This document shows positions 24,113 through 32,625 of a stretch of DNA of 38,703 nt, piece after piece. The DNA lies in assembly GCA_910589555.1 (NCBI GenBank), contig CAJUTE010000026.1, forward strand, positions 1-38,703. Reading direction: 5' to 3'. A program made the translations under genes and the position numbers. A model generated the notes under the pieces. That model did no database searches, had not been told where the DNA came from, and saw nothing but the letters and a program-made list of their open reading frames with translations. How positions within the stretch are numbered: the first letter of the stretch is position 1; each line of letters opens with the position of its first letter. The DNA is from an uncultured Muribaculum sp. (GTDB lineage Bacteria; Bacteroidota; Bacteroidia; Bacteroidales; Muribaculaceae).

Positions 24113-24208
24113 ATTAACCGTCTGAAAGCCAATGCCTACACGAGCAATCCCGGTACGCAGATTCGGTATTAAACGTCTGAAAGACAATGCTTACGATTAG
24201 CCGGGTAC
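24113..24208. repeat. Diverged direct repeat, 55-base period
   Basis: ATTAA(C/A)CGTCTGAAAG occurs at 24113 and again at 24168, each continuing into CAATGC(C/T)TAC and ending in CGGTAC or GGGTAC. The two units are about 44 and 41 bases. They lie in gene-free sequence. Confidence 0.55.
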
Positions 24209-24235
24209 AGGGAGCCGCAGGCGACCTGTGCCCGG
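24201..24235. repeat. GC-rich hairpin
   Basis: CCGGGTACAGG (24201-24211) pairs with CCTGTGCCCGG (24225-24235), 11 bp with one G-T pair and a 13-base loop. No T-tract follows on either side, so it is not a standard terminator. Confidence 0.5.
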
Positions 24236-24253
24236 AATGGCACCCACCCAAAT

Positions 24254-24302
24254 GCACTCTTCAAAGAGTGCCCCTAAATAAAAGAGTGCCCCTAAATAAA
24301 AG
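24254..24302. repeat. Hairpin plus 18-bp tandem repeat
   Basis: GCACTCTT and AAGAGTGC form a perfect hairpin at 24254-24271. The unit AAAGAGTGCCCCTAAATA is then present twice in a row (24263-24280 and 24281-24298) with four bases of a third. This looks like slippage at a small palindrome. Confidence 0.7.
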
Positions 24303-24364
24303 TATAGTCAGATCGAAAAATAAAAACCTGAAATATTCATCATCTGAATACAGACAAAAAAACT

Positions 24365-24480
24365 CCATGCAATGCCGTGCAACGGCAAAATAATTTAAGC
24401 TCCGCCACGAGGCGATAGCCGAGGTGCGGAGAAAGGCACCAACACGAAACGGGCGTCGAAGACGTCCATCAATCAACGCC
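24365..24480 (-). repeat. Dispersed hairpin element, copy B
   Basis: Reverse complement aligns with 805-923 over about 115 bases, with the same order of blocks: G(C/T)GTTGATTG(A/G)TGGAC, TCTTCGA, the hairpin, and GCTTAAATTATTT. Hairpin at 24400-24431: CTCCG-(C)-CAC with GTG-CGGAG. Relative to copy A one base pair has switched from A-T to T-A. Confidence 0.6.
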
Positions 24481-24542
24481 ATCTCCCTCACATGGCAAAA
24501 CCGCACATAAATAGGCACATTATATAAATGCAGCAGGGCTAT

Positions 24543-24792
24543 AAAAAAAAGTGCCCGCTCCTCCTTTCAAACAAGGTGGAGCCGGACTAAAGCCAAAAGG
24601 CATAATTCTGTGATTCTAAAGATAGTTGTCTTATAGCGATTTAAAGTGTTTAGAAAGTGTTACTTACTTCACTTTACCGAATATATCCGCTTCACAGCGG
24701 GTTTATCGGAATTTGCTGCCTTCGTCTTTGTCCGAGTTAAGCGTAAAATAATTATTCAGTCCAATGACAAAATGCAACAAATGTCTCTATTC
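24543..24792 (-). ncRNA. Candidate untranslated small RNA
   Basis: Bounded by a full promoter (24797-24827, minus strand) and an intrinsic terminator: GCTCCACCTT pairs with AAGGAGGAGC (24582-24573 with 24566-24557, one mismatch), then GGGCAC and eight T (24550-24543). The transcript of about 250 bases has no start codon followed by a useful frame. Internally, minus-strand CCGCT-GTGA-AGCGG (24700-24687) is a GNRA-capped stem inside a second helix CCGA/TCGG (24709-24706 with 24680-24677). It does not show the hallmarks of tmRNA, RNase P RNA or the SRP RNA. 6S RNA cannot be excluded by eye. Confidence 0.5.
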
Positions 24793-24796
24793 GATG

Positions 24797-24827
24797 CAAA
24801 GTTACGATTAAATTCCATGATGGCAAA
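24797..24827 (-). promoter_or_regulatory. Promoter of the candidate small RNA
   Basis: On the minus strand TTTG (24827-24824), 19 bases, TAACTTTG (24804-24797): a full consensus promoter pointing left into gene-free DNA. Confidence 0.7.
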
Positions 24828-25041
24828 ACAATTTCGCCACTTTAATTGCTAAAATATGTGAAAAGCATTTTCCCATGCACTTTATGCATAATCGATTATC
24901 ATTATAGATAATGTAATTTTAATGATATATCCTCCCGCCACGGCTCCGGCGGCTCCGGGGCGTTACATGGCATACACCTCCTTGTTCAGCCAATTATTGT
25001 GCCAATTATTTTATTAATGGTAAAAACTTTCGGGTTCATAT

Positions 25042-25073
25042 TTTGTTTTTTCAAAAGAAACGTATTAACTTTG
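25042..25073 (+). promoter_or_regulatory. Promoter of rho
   Basis: TTTG (25042-25045), 20 bases, TAACTTTG (25066-25073). The resulting leader is about 175 bases, long for this window, and contains a six-codon frame (25204-25224, MNLYMM) 30 bases before the rho ATG. Long leaders are common at autoregulated rho genes. Confidence 0.85.
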
Positions 25074-25254
25074 CATAAGTTTCAACAACTAATGCCGACC
25101 GCATTTCAGTAAGTTTTCAATATGCACTTCACGGTCGTCATTTCCCAAGAAAATTTAATAAGTCTATTCAAATTCATTAAACTGCCACAATCAGGTCAGA
25201 CACATGAATTTGTACATGATGTAAGAAAGATATTTAACCTCTAAGAGTCACTTA

Positions 25255-27267
25255 ATGTACAATCTTGAAGCTCTAAATGCGATGGACGAGGCTCAACTGA
25301 AATCCGTCGCCGAATCAATGGGTATGTCCAAGACAGATGGTCTTTCTCAACAGGACCTGGTTTATCAGATACTTGATGAACAAGCCATCAATGCCGCTGC
25401 GGCATCATCGGCAGAGAAAAAACGGAAAGCCAAGCCCAAAGAAAAGGAAAAAGAAATAAAGGCCAAGCCACAACAGGCTCCGGCTGCGAAAACAGCAAAA
25501 GCTGAGGATAAAGATGACGCCTCTGCAAAAAAAGAGGCTGAAGAAAATGCCAACGCCAAGAATGACACAACGGTGAAAGAGGCAGAGAAAGAATCGCCCA
25601 AGCGCAAGCGTGGACGCCCAGCCAAGCAACCAAAACCGGCTGAAGAGGCTTCCGCTCCCGCAGGGCAAGACGCCGTTGCTGCATCAGCCGGACAACCGGC
25701 ACCGCAACCCGAGGCTGCCGAACCGGCACGTCGAGTTTCAGAACCTGCTCCCGAAAAGCCGGAGGCTCAAGCATCAGCAGCCGAAAAGCCCGAAGCGGAA
25801 AATGTGCAGCGAGAGACTAAGAACGAGCTGACAATGGCACAGCCGGAAGATGCCGCTCAACCGCAACAAGAGAATATGCCCAAGGGACAATCCCAGCAGA
25901 AAGACTCTACATTCGGATTGTTCTTCCGCAGCGAGAAGAAATTTGTTCCACGCTCGCAGCGAGAGAAAGAGGAGGCTGCCGCAGCCAAAAGCAACGCTCC
26001 TATTATAATAAGAGAGCCGGGGCAAGATCAGCAGCCCCAACAGCAACAAGGTCAAGGCAAGAAAAACAAAAAGAACCGCAACAATAACAACAATAATCAG
26101 CAGCAGCAAAATCAGCAGCCACAAGCTCCGCAGATGCCGCAATACAACTTCGACGGTCTCATCGAGGCTTCCGGCGTGCTGGAGGTAATGCCTGACGGAT
26201 TCGGATTCCTGCGTTCAAGCGACTACAACTACCTGTCCTCGCCCGATGATGTCTATGTGACACAATCTCAGATTAAGACATTCGGTCTTAAGACAGGCGA
26301 CGTTGTGGAGGGCACAATACGCCCGCCGCGTGAAGGCGAAAAATATTTCCCCATGAGCGATGTAAGGCTCGTGAACGGACGCTCACCCGAATTTATTCGT
26401 GACCGCGTGCATTTCGAACATCTCACTCCCCTCTTCCCGAATGAGAAGTTCAATCTCACCGGCGGACGCACTTGCAACCTGTCCACACGTGTGGTAGATA
26501 TGTTCTCACCCATCGGAAAAGGACAGCGCGGACTCATCGTGGCTCCTCCAAAAACAGGAAAGACAATACTCCTGAAGGATATCGCCAATGCCATAGCCGA
26601 GAATCACCCCGACACATATATTATAATCCTGCTCATTGACGAACGTCCTGAAGAGGTTACCGACATGAGCCGCAGCGTTAATGCCGAGGTTATCGCATCG
26701 ACATTCGACGAACCCGCCGACCGTCATGTGAAAATAGCAAGCATCGTTCTTGAAAAGGCTAAACGCATGGTTGAATGCGGTCATGACGTGGTCATATTGC
26801 TCGACTCCATCACACGTTTGGCAAGAGCTTACAACACGGTGTCACCCGCTTCCGGAAAGATATTGTCGGGTGGTGTGGACGCCAACGCCCTACAGAAGCC
26901 CAAACGCTTCTTCGGCGCGGCACGTAACATCGAGAACGGCGGATCGCTCACCATCATCGCAACAGCCCTTACTGAAACAAGCTCCAAGATGGACGAAGTG
27001 ATCTTCGAAGAGTTCAAGGGAACCGGCAACATGGAGCTCCAGCTCGACAGAAAGCTCTCCAACAAGCGTATATTCCCGGCTGTCGACATCATGGCATCCA
27101 GCACTCGCCGTGACGACCTTCTTCTGCCGTCTGACACATTGCAGCGCATGTGGATTCTGCGACGCTATCTCAGCGACCGAAATTCAATCGAAGCAATGGA
27201 GTTCATGCGCGACCAAATGGAGAAAACCCGTGACAACGACGAACTGCTCCATTCGATGAACGCATAG
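25255..27267 (+). CDS. rho: Transcription termination factor Rho with long disordered insert
   Basis: Protein of 670 residues, about 250 longer than E. coli Rho. Residues 1-45 are the helical Rho N-domain (LEALNAMDEAQLKSVAESMG). Residues 46-296 are low-complexity: Lys/Glu/Ala-rich, then Pro/Ala/Glu-rich with an AT-hook-like KRKRGRPAK (116-124), then a Gln/Asn-rich run (256-296). The cold-shock RNA-binding domain covers about 297-370 (ASGVLEVMPDGFGFLRS), and the hexameric ATPase has Walker A APPKTGKT (430-437) and Walker B VVILLDS (512-518). Rho unwinds RNA-DNA hybrids to end transcription. Gut Bacteroides Rho is known to carry such an insert, reported to drive condensate formation. Five bases separate it from the next gene. 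Confidence 0.95.
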   Translation: MYNLEALNAMDEAQLKSVAESMGMSKTDGLSQQDLVYQILDEQAINAAAASSAEKKRKAKPKEKEKEIKAKPQQAPAAKTAKAEDKDDASAKKEAEENANAKNDTTVKEAEKESPKRKRGRPAKQPKPAEEASAPAGQDAVAASAGQPAPQPEAAEPARRVSEPAPEKPEAQASAAEKPEAENVQRETKNELTMAQPEDAAQPQQENMPKGQSQQKDSTFGLFFRSEKKFVPRSQREKEEAAAAKSNAPIIIREPGQDQQPQQQQGQGKKNKKNRNNNNNNQQQQNQQPQAPQMPQYNFDGLIEASGVLEVMPDGFGFLRSSDYNYLSSPDDVYVTQSQIKTFGLKTGDVVEGTIRPPREGEKYFPMSDVRLVNGRSPEFIRDRVHFEHLTPLFPNEKFNLTGGRTCNLSTRVVDMFSPIGKGQRGLIVAPPKTGKTILLKDIANAIAENHPDTYIIILLIDERPEEVTDMSRSVNAEVIASTFDEPADRHVKIASIVLEKAKRMVECGHDVVILLDSITRLARAYNTVSPASGKILSGGVDANALQKPKRFFGAARNIENGGSLTIIATALTETSSKMDEVIFEEFKGTGNMELQLDRKLSNKRIFPAVDIMASSTRRDDLLLPSDTLQRMWILRRYLSDRNSIEAMEFMRDQMEKTRDNDELLHSMNA

Positions 27268-27272
27268 CCCTC

Positions 27273-29612
27273 ATGGCTTGGCAAAAGCTAAAATTAATAC
27301 TGGGATCAATCCCGGTGCTTGCCGGCTCACTCCTCGCGGGGTGCAGCTCCACCAAGCACGTGCCTGAAGGGCAATACCTTCTGGAAGAGGTTGACATTAA
27401 AATATCAGATAATTCCGAGCTCTCGAAATCAGAGCTTCGGAATTATCTGCGTCAAACCCCCAACCATGAAGTGCTCGGCTTCCTGAAATTGCAGTTGGCA
27501 ACCTACAATATGTCGGGAAAAGATACAACCAAGTGGTTTAACCGATGGGCGCGAAAGCTCGGGCAGCCGCCTGTCATCTACGACCCGCAGCTCTCCCTCG
27601 CATCTGCATTCCAGCTCCATCAGGCACTCGTCAACAAGGGTTATATGGATAGCGAAGTCACAATCGACACCCTTGTGAGAAGCAATAAGAAGATTGACGT
27701 GATATATAATATCATCGCCCGTAAGCCGCATTTCATAGCGACTCTTGACTACAATATCCCTGACAGCGCCATCAACAGCCTGATTATGGCAAACCGCAAC
27801 AGCACCCTCCTCACAAAGCCGGGCGACCTGCTTGACCGCACAGCGCTCGACGAGGAACGCGTGAGAATCACCGAGTTGCTGAGGGATAACGGTTACTATA
27901 CATTCAACAAGGATTACATCACATTTGCCGTTGACACTGCCGCCAACGCAAAAGACGTGAACGTGACCATGAGCCTGCGGCCTCCGATGCGCGCGCTCAA
28001 CGACACCATTCCCACCCTTACCCACAAAACCTACCGCTTCAGAAACATAGTATTTGTCACTGACTACGAACCCGGAGAGACCATGCAGGAGATTGCGGAA
28101 AAATCCGACACCGTTTCGTATCGCGACATAAAGATAATATATGGACACGAGCATTATCTACGCCCTTCGGTGCTCTACAATTCCTGCCATTTGCAACGGG
28201 GCGCCATCTACAGGGCAACCGATGTGAGCCGCACCTACGAGGCTCTGGGCCGTCTTGGCATATTAAGGTATGTCAATATCGACCTTAAACAAGCGGAAGG
28301 AGCCAACGGCGAAATGTTTCTTGACGCATATATCCTCCTCACCCGCGGGAAGATGCAGGGCGTGTCGCTTGAGCTCGAAGGCACCAATTCCGAAGGCGAC
28401 CTCGGATTCGGAGTGGGAGTCACATATCAGCACCGCGACCTCGCAAAAGGATCGGAGCTCCTCACAGCCAAGTTCAGAACAAGCTATGAAAGCCTTTCGG
28501 GAAATTTCAACGGATTGATCAACAACCGCTACATGGAATATTCCGGAGAGGTAGGCATCACATTCCCGCACTTTGAAGCGCCGTTCCTGAAATCAAGCTT
28601 CAAACGACGCATGAAGGCTTCCACGGAATTTGCCGTATCGTTCAACTATCAGGAACGCCCTGAATACACCCGCATCATTGCCGGAGCCGGATGGAAATAC
28701 AAGTGGAACAACCGCAGCAACACAAAACGCTATCGCCTCGATCTCATTGACATCAACTATGTGTATCTGCCCAAGAGCACCTATGATTTCATCAACCAGA
28801 TAGCCCCCGACAATCCATTGCTGCGTTACAGCTACGAAGACCACTTCATCATGAGGCTCGGATACAACTATTACCGCACCAACAAGCGCAGCGTATCCAC
28901 ACTTAAACGCAACCAGCTCCAGCCCTCGGTGTTTACCTTGCGAGCCAACATAGAGACCGCAGGAAACCTCCTTTACGGATTCTCGTCAATGCTCCACAAC
29001 AAGAAAGATGACGGAGTCTATAAAATATTCGGCATCCAGTTCGCTCAATATGTAAAAGGTGAATTGGACTACACCTATACCCGCAATTTTGACAACCGCA
29101 ACTCGCTCGCCTTCCACACTGGCGTGGGGATAGGCATACCCTACGGCAATTCATCGATGATACCGTTTGAGAAAAGATTTTACGCGGGCGGCGCCAACGG
29201 AGTGCGCGGCTGGGGCGTGAGAACCTTAGGACCGGGCAGCTACAACTCTAAAAATTCAGTGACAGGCTTCATCAACCAGTGCGGCGACATCCGTTTTGAT
29301 CTCAGTCTGGAATATAGAGCTAAATTATTCTGGGTGCTTGAAGGCGCGCTGTTCATTGACGCCGGAAATATATGGACTATCCGCAACTACGAGAACCAGC
29401 CCGGAGGATTATTTGAATTCGACAAATTCTACAAGCAGATAGCTGCCGCCTACGGCGCCGGACTGCGTCTTGATTTCACATATTTCCTGCTACGTCTTGA
29501 CCTCGGATTCAAGGCATATAACCCGGCTGACAATCAAGAGCGGTTCCCGTTGATCCATCCTCGATGGTCGCGCGACACCACGCTGCACTTCTCGGTGGGC
29601 TATCCATTCTAA
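27273..29612 (+). CDS. TamL-like Omp85-family outer-membrane lipoprotein
   Basis: Protein of 779 residues. Lipobox LLAGC with Cys24 marks it as a lipoprotein, the variant of TamA found in Bacteroidota and called TamL. Residues 35-330 hold POTRA-like domains (YLLEEVDIKISDNSELSKSEL; DRTALDEERVRITELLRDNGYYTF; RLGILRYVNIDLK). The Omp85 barrel follows, including the GANGVRGWGVRTLGPGSY motif that corresponds to the conserved lid-lock segment (VRGF/Y), and ends in LHFSVGYPF. It probably assists outer-membrane protein insertion. TamB is not adjacent. Only five bases separate it from rho, so it can be read from the rho promoter. Confidence 0.9.
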   Translation: MAWQKLKLILGSIPVLAGSLLAGCSSTKHVPEGQYLLEEVDIKISDNSELSKSELRNYLRQTPNHEVLGFLKLQLATYNMSGKDTTKWFNRWARKLGQPPVIYDPQLSLASAFQLHQALVNKGYMDSEVTIDTLVRSNKKIDVIYNIIARKPHFIATLDYNIPDSAINSLIMANRNSTLLTKPGDLLDRTALDEERVRITELLRDNGYYTFNKDYITFAVDTAANAKDVNVTMSLRPPMRALNDTIPTLTHKTYRFRNIVFVTDYEPGETMQEIAEKSDTVSYRDIKIIYGHEHYLRPSVLYNSCHLQRGAIYRATDVSRTYEALGRLGILRYVNIDLKQAEGANGEMFLDAYILLTRGKMQGVSLELEGTNSEGDLGFGVGVTYQHRDLAKGSELLTAKFRTSYESLSGNFNGLINNRYMEYSGEVGITFPHFEAPFLKSSFKRRMKASTEFAVSFNYQERPEYTRIIAGAGWKYKWNNRSNTKRYRLDLIDINYVYLPKSTYDFINQIAPDNPLLRYSYEDHFIMRLGYNYYRTNKRSVSTLKRNQLQPSVFTLRANIETAGNLLYGFSSMLHNKKDDGVYKIFGIQFAQYVKGELDYTYTRNFDNRNSLAFHTGVGIGIPYGNSSMIPFEKRFYAGGANGVRGWGVRTLGPGSYNSKNSVTGFINQCGDIRFDLSLEYRAKLFWVLEGALFIDAGNIWTIRNYENQPGGLFEFDKFYKQIAAAYGAGLRLDFTYFLLRLDLGFKAYNPADNQERFPLIHPRWSRDTTLHFSVGYPF

Positions 29613-29638
29613 ACGGTAAAAAACATAACTGCAATATA

Positions 29639-30292
29639 ATGAAAAAATTAGTAATATTTGACCTTGACGGAACTCTACTCAACACGATAGAGGATCTTGG
29701 CGAAGCGACCAACTACGCGCTTGCCCGCATAGGATTTCCAAGCCATCCGCTCAACTCCTACAACATGATGGTGGGAAATGGAGTCGGCAAGCTCCTTGCC
29801 CGAGCGCTCCCTTCCGGTCATGACACAGAAGAAAACCTGTCACAAATGCGCTACTACTTCACCGAATACTACGAGCAGCATTGCACTGACCACTCAAAGC
29901 CATACCCCGGCATAGTGAGTCTGCTTGAATCATTGAGGGACGCCGGCGTGAAACTCGCTGTTGCATCCAATAAATATCAAGCCGCTGTAGAGATGCTTGT
30001 AAAGCATTATTTCCCTATGGTGGAATGGGCGGCAGTAGAAGGGCAGAAAGAAGGGATACCAACCAAACCTGACCCCTCGATAGTGTTTGAGATACTCACC
30101 AAGTGCCCTACCCCAAAAGCCGATGTGCTGTATGTGGGCGATTCAGGAGTGGACATGGAAACCGCCCGAAGAGCTTGTGTGGATTCAGTGGGCGTAACAT
30201 GGGGATTCAGGTCAATTTCCGAACTTAAAGCCTACCATGCCGACTTAATTGTCAACACCTGCGAAGATATTCTCAATCAAGTGATGAAATAA
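29639..30292 (+). CDS. HAD-family phosphatase, phosphoglycolate phosphatase-like
   Basis: Protein of 217 residues from ATG 29639; an earlier in-frame start would overlap the Omp85 gene. HAD motif I FDLDGTLLNT (nucleophile Asp8, Asp10), motif II VASNK, conserved Lys in GIPTKPDP, motif III VGDSGVDM. The helical cap between motifs (residues 15-85) is the type found in Gph/beta-phosphoglucomutase relatives. 2-phosphoglycolate is the most likely substrate, but cap type alone does not fix it. It follows the TamL-like gene by 26 bases and is probably the third gene of the rho transcript. Confidence 0.85.
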   Translation: MKKLVIFDLDGTLLNTIEDLGEATNYALARIGFPSHPLNSYNMMVGNGVGKLLARALPSGHDTEENLSQMRYYFTEYYEQHCTDHSKPYPGIVSLLESLRDAGVKLAVASNKYQAAVEMLVKHYFPMVEWAAVEGQKEGIPTKPDPSIVFEILTKCPTPKADVLYVGDSGVDMETARRACVDSVGVTWGFRSISELKAYHADLIVNTCEDILNQVMK

Positions 30293-30306
30293 CCATAAAA
30301 ATTGCG

Positions 30307-30314
30307 TAATTTCG
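30307..30314 (+). promoter_or_regulatory. Possible -7 box of the YidE-like gene
   Basis: TAATTTCG differs from TAnnTTTG at one position and lies 36 bases before the start of the transporter gene. Confidence 0.35.
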
Positions 30315-30350
30315 CGGTCTGAAATTAAATATAATAGTTAACATCAATTT

Positions 30351-32030
30351 ATGGAGTGGATTGTTCAATTACTTCAACCGGGCAACACGGGGCTTGCAAG
30401 CACTATTTTGCTCTATTCATTTGTCATAGCGTTTGGAGTGTATCTTGGGAAAATGAAAATCGGAGGAGTGTCGCTCGGCGTCACATTCGTGCTGTTCGTG
30501 GGACTTCTTTTAGGTCATTTTGGCTACAAGGTCAATGAAAATGTATTACATTTCATCCGAGACTTCGGTCTTATCCTGTTCATTTTCTCTATTGGTCTTC
30601 AAGTGGGTCCCGGTTTCTTTTCTTCATTCAAGAAGGGAGGCATGAGGCTTAATGCGTTGGCTGCTATAATAGTTGCCATCAATGTGATTATCGTCATTAT
30701 GATATATTATATCGACGGCAACACATCGATCACCGCCCTCGTGGGTGTCATGTCGGGAGCTGTAACCAACACACCCGGACTTGGCGCCGCCCAGCAGGCT
30801 ATCCTTCAAGTGCATCCCGATGCCTACAATCTTTCTGAGGAGATGGCTATGGGTTATGCCGCCGCCTACCCCCTCGGCGTGATAGGTATCATCCTGTCAA
30901 TGTTCATCATCAAGGCGGTGTTCCGCATAAAGATGGAAGATGAGATAAAGGAGATTGAAGATGACATGAACGACAATCAGCTCAAACCTCACATTGTGTC
31001 ATTCGAAGTGACAAATCCCCTTATCGCCGGAAAAAACCTTCAGCAGCTTCACGAAATCATCAACTGCAACTTCGTGATATCACGAGTTAAGGATCAGGAA
31101 GGAAATGTGATAATCCCCAACTCCGACACCACTTTGCAGCTTAACGACAAGGTGATTATCGTAATGTCGGCACAGGATGAGCATAAATTTGTAGCGGTGA
31201 TCGGTCCGGAAATAGATATGGACTGGGAAGCCACTCCGAGTCCTGTTGTGTCGCGTCGCATCCTTGTCACCAACAGCCACTACAACGGTGTGTCGATCGG
31301 CTCTTTGAGATTGCGTGCCGGATATAACCTTAATGCCACTCGAGTGAACCGTGCAGGCGTGGACCTTCTCGCCTCTCCCGGACTGCGCCTTCAGGTGGGC
31401 GACCGCATCACTGTGGTGGGACAGGAAGCCGACACAAGACGTCTTGGAGAAAAACTCGGAAACTCGATGAAGCGTCTTAACGAGCCTAATATGGTCACTC
31501 TTTTCGTGGGAATTTTCCTTGGAATTCTTGTAGGATCAATTCCTATCGCATTCCCGGGAGTAAGTGTCCCCATGAAGCTGGGACTCGCAGGCGGTCCGCT
31601 TGTAGTAGCAATCCTCATAAGCCGTTTCGGTTATAAAATCAAACTCGTCACCTACACATCATCTTCGGCATCATTGCTCATGAGAGAGATCGGTATCTGC
31701 CTGTTCCTTGCATCGGTGGGCATCGCCTCCGGAGCCGGATTCGCCGACACAGTGTTCAACCTTACCGGTATGTGGTGGGTAATATGGGGTTTCATCATCA
31801 CGGTAGTGCCCCTGATCATCGCCGGCTGCATAGGCAGAGGGGTGTGGAAGATCAACATCCTGACCATAATGGGTCTTTTCGGAGGTGGTATGACCGATCC
31901 CCCTGCATTGGCTTATGCCAACAACAGCACCGGCAGCGACGCTCCGGCGGTGGCATACTCCACAGTTTATCCATTGACGATGTTCTTGCGCGTTGTCGCG
32001 GCACAGATTCTCGTGCTATGCTTCGCTTAA
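30351..32030 (+). CDS. YidE/YbjL/AspT-family transporter with two RCK C domains
   Basis: Protein of 559 residues. Five N-terminal membrane helices (about 15-170), two cytoplasmic RCK/TrkA-C domains (about 205-290, IVSFEVTNPLIAGKNL ... LQLNDKVIIVMS; and 300-375, LVTNSHYNGVSIGSLRL ... LQVGDRITVVGQ), then five more helices. GVMSGAVTNTPGLGAAQQA in the first half and GLFGGGMTDPPALAYAN in the second are the duplicated family signatures. The best-known relative, AspT, exchanges aspartate for alanine; most others have no known substrate. RCK domains imply control by a small ligand. It ends at a strong hairpin shared with the convergent thioredoxin gene. Confidence 0.9.
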   Translation: MEWIVQLLQPGNTGLASTILLYSFVIAFGVYLGKMKIGGVSLGVTFVLFVGLLLGHFGYKVNENVLHFIRDFGLILFIFSIGLQVGPGFFSSFKKGGMRLNALAAIIVAINVIIVIMIYYIDGNTSITALVGVMSGAVTNTPGLGAAQQAILQVHPDAYNLSEEMAMGYAAAYPLGVIGIILSMFIIKAVFRIKMEDEIKEIEDDMNDNQLKPHIVSFEVTNPLIAGKNLQQLHEIINCNFVISRVKDQEGNVIIPNSDTTLQLNDKVIIVMSAQDEHKFVAVIGPEIDMDWEATPSPVVSRRILVTNSHYNGVSIGSLRLRAGYNLNATRVNRAGVDLLASPGLRLQVGDRITVVGQEADTRRLGEKLGNSMKRLNEPNMVTLFVGIFLGILVGSIPIAFPGVSVPMKLGLAGGPLVVAILISRFGYKIKLVTYTSSSASLLMREIGICLFLASVGIASGAGFADTVFNLTGMWWVIWGFIITVVPLIIAGCIGRGVWKINILTIMGLFGGGMTDPPALAYANNSTGSDAPAVAYSTVYPLTMFLRVVAAQILVLCFA

Positions 32031-32052
32031 GTCTACATCCTCTTTAAATACG

Positions 32053-32085
32053 AAGTTCCCCGACATCAGCGATGCCGGGGAACTT
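32053..32085. terminator. Bidirectional hairpin between transporter and thioredoxin genes
   Basis: AAGTTCCCCG (32053-32062) pairs with CGGGGAACTT (32076-32085), extended inward by CATC/GATG across one mismatch. T-tracts are weak on both sides, but the position between convergent stops suits a shared terminator. Confidence 0.65.
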
Positions 32086-32118
32086 TGCATTATAATGGTT
32101 TTAAAAATCAATCTAATG

Positions 32119-32415
32119 TCAGATAAACTCCTTAAGTTTTGCTTCAAGATCAGCAGCCGAATGTACTCCGGCAGCCCTCCACTTAACTTCACCGTCCTTG
32201 AATATAATCAACGTAGGCACTGACTGCACTCGATATTCTGCGGAAAGTTCCTGATTCTTATCTACATCAATCTTTACTACAGTCACTGCATCGCCCATCG
32301 AAGCCTTAAGCTGGTCAAGTATGGGGTGCATCATTTTACATGGACCACACCATGTGGCATAGAAATCAACCAAAGTCGGTTTGCCATTCTTGATAATATC
32401 AGTAAATTCACTCAT
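32119..32415 (-). CDS. trxA: Thioredoxin
   Basis: Protein of 98 residues with no signal peptide. Active site WCGPC at 22-26 (C23, C26) and cis-Pro in QSVPTLIIF. Slightly shorter than E. coli thioredoxin. It donates electrons to cytosolic targets such as the thiol peroxidase encoded in this window and ribonucleotide reductase; the pairing with this tpx is inferred. It converges on the transporter gene and diverges from the DUF4143 ATPase gene. Confidence 0.9.
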   Translation of the reverse strand: MSEFTDIIKNGKPTLVDFYATWCGPCKMMHPILDQLKASMGDAVTVVKIDVDKNQELSAEYRVQSVPTLIIFKDGEVKWRAAGVHSAADLEAKLKEFI

Positions 32416-32596
32416 AATATTAAATTTTTAAACATCTGTCATTATAACATTATAGAGAGTTATTGTGTTCACTGCAGTAATATTCGGATTGGAGTTTTCG
32501 TCGGCTTATCAAAAAAACAAAATAAATCACCTCAAAAACACGAAATAATCAACCTCAAAATACCGAAATACAATTATTGTATAATGGAATTATTAT

Positions 32597-32604
32597 TATC
32601 TTTG
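32597..32604 (+). promoter_or_regulatory. -7 box of the AAA_14/DUF4143 gene
   Basis: TATCTTTG matches TAnnTTTG exactly. With transcription starting near 32610, the ATG at 32626 is the first usable start, so longer forms of the protein are excluded. Confidence 0.6.
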
Positions 32605-32625
32605 CAGCCTAAACCAACAGTAAGT

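Larger units (their letters stand above)
23943..25254. other. Repeat-rich gene-free region of about 1.3 kb
   Basis: No plausible coding frame. Contents from left: two diverged direct repeats at 24113-24156 and 24168-24208, a GC-rich hairpin at 24201-24235, an 8-bp hairpin at 24254-24271 joined to a tandem 18-bp repeat (24263-24302), copy B of the dispersed hairpin element (24365-24480), a candidate untranslated RNA on the minus strand (24543-24792) with promoter at 24797-24827, a GC-rich patch at about 24931-24964, and the rho promoter and leader from 25042. Confidence 0.7.

Noticed and set aside
24263..24302. CRISPR array
   Set aside because: Only two adjacent identical units with no spacers, and no cas genes in the window.
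24261..24518. 85-codon minus-strand frame in the repeat region
   Set aside because: It runs through copy B of the hairpin element and the 18-bp tandem repeat, has no promoter or terminator of its own, and repeats VPLNK-like units only because of the DNA duplication on the other strand.
23943..25041. tRNA, tmRNA, RNase P RNA or SRP RNA gene
   Set aside because: I looked for their conserved ends and cores (for example a T-arm, or the GGAA-loop domain of SRP RNA) and did not find them.
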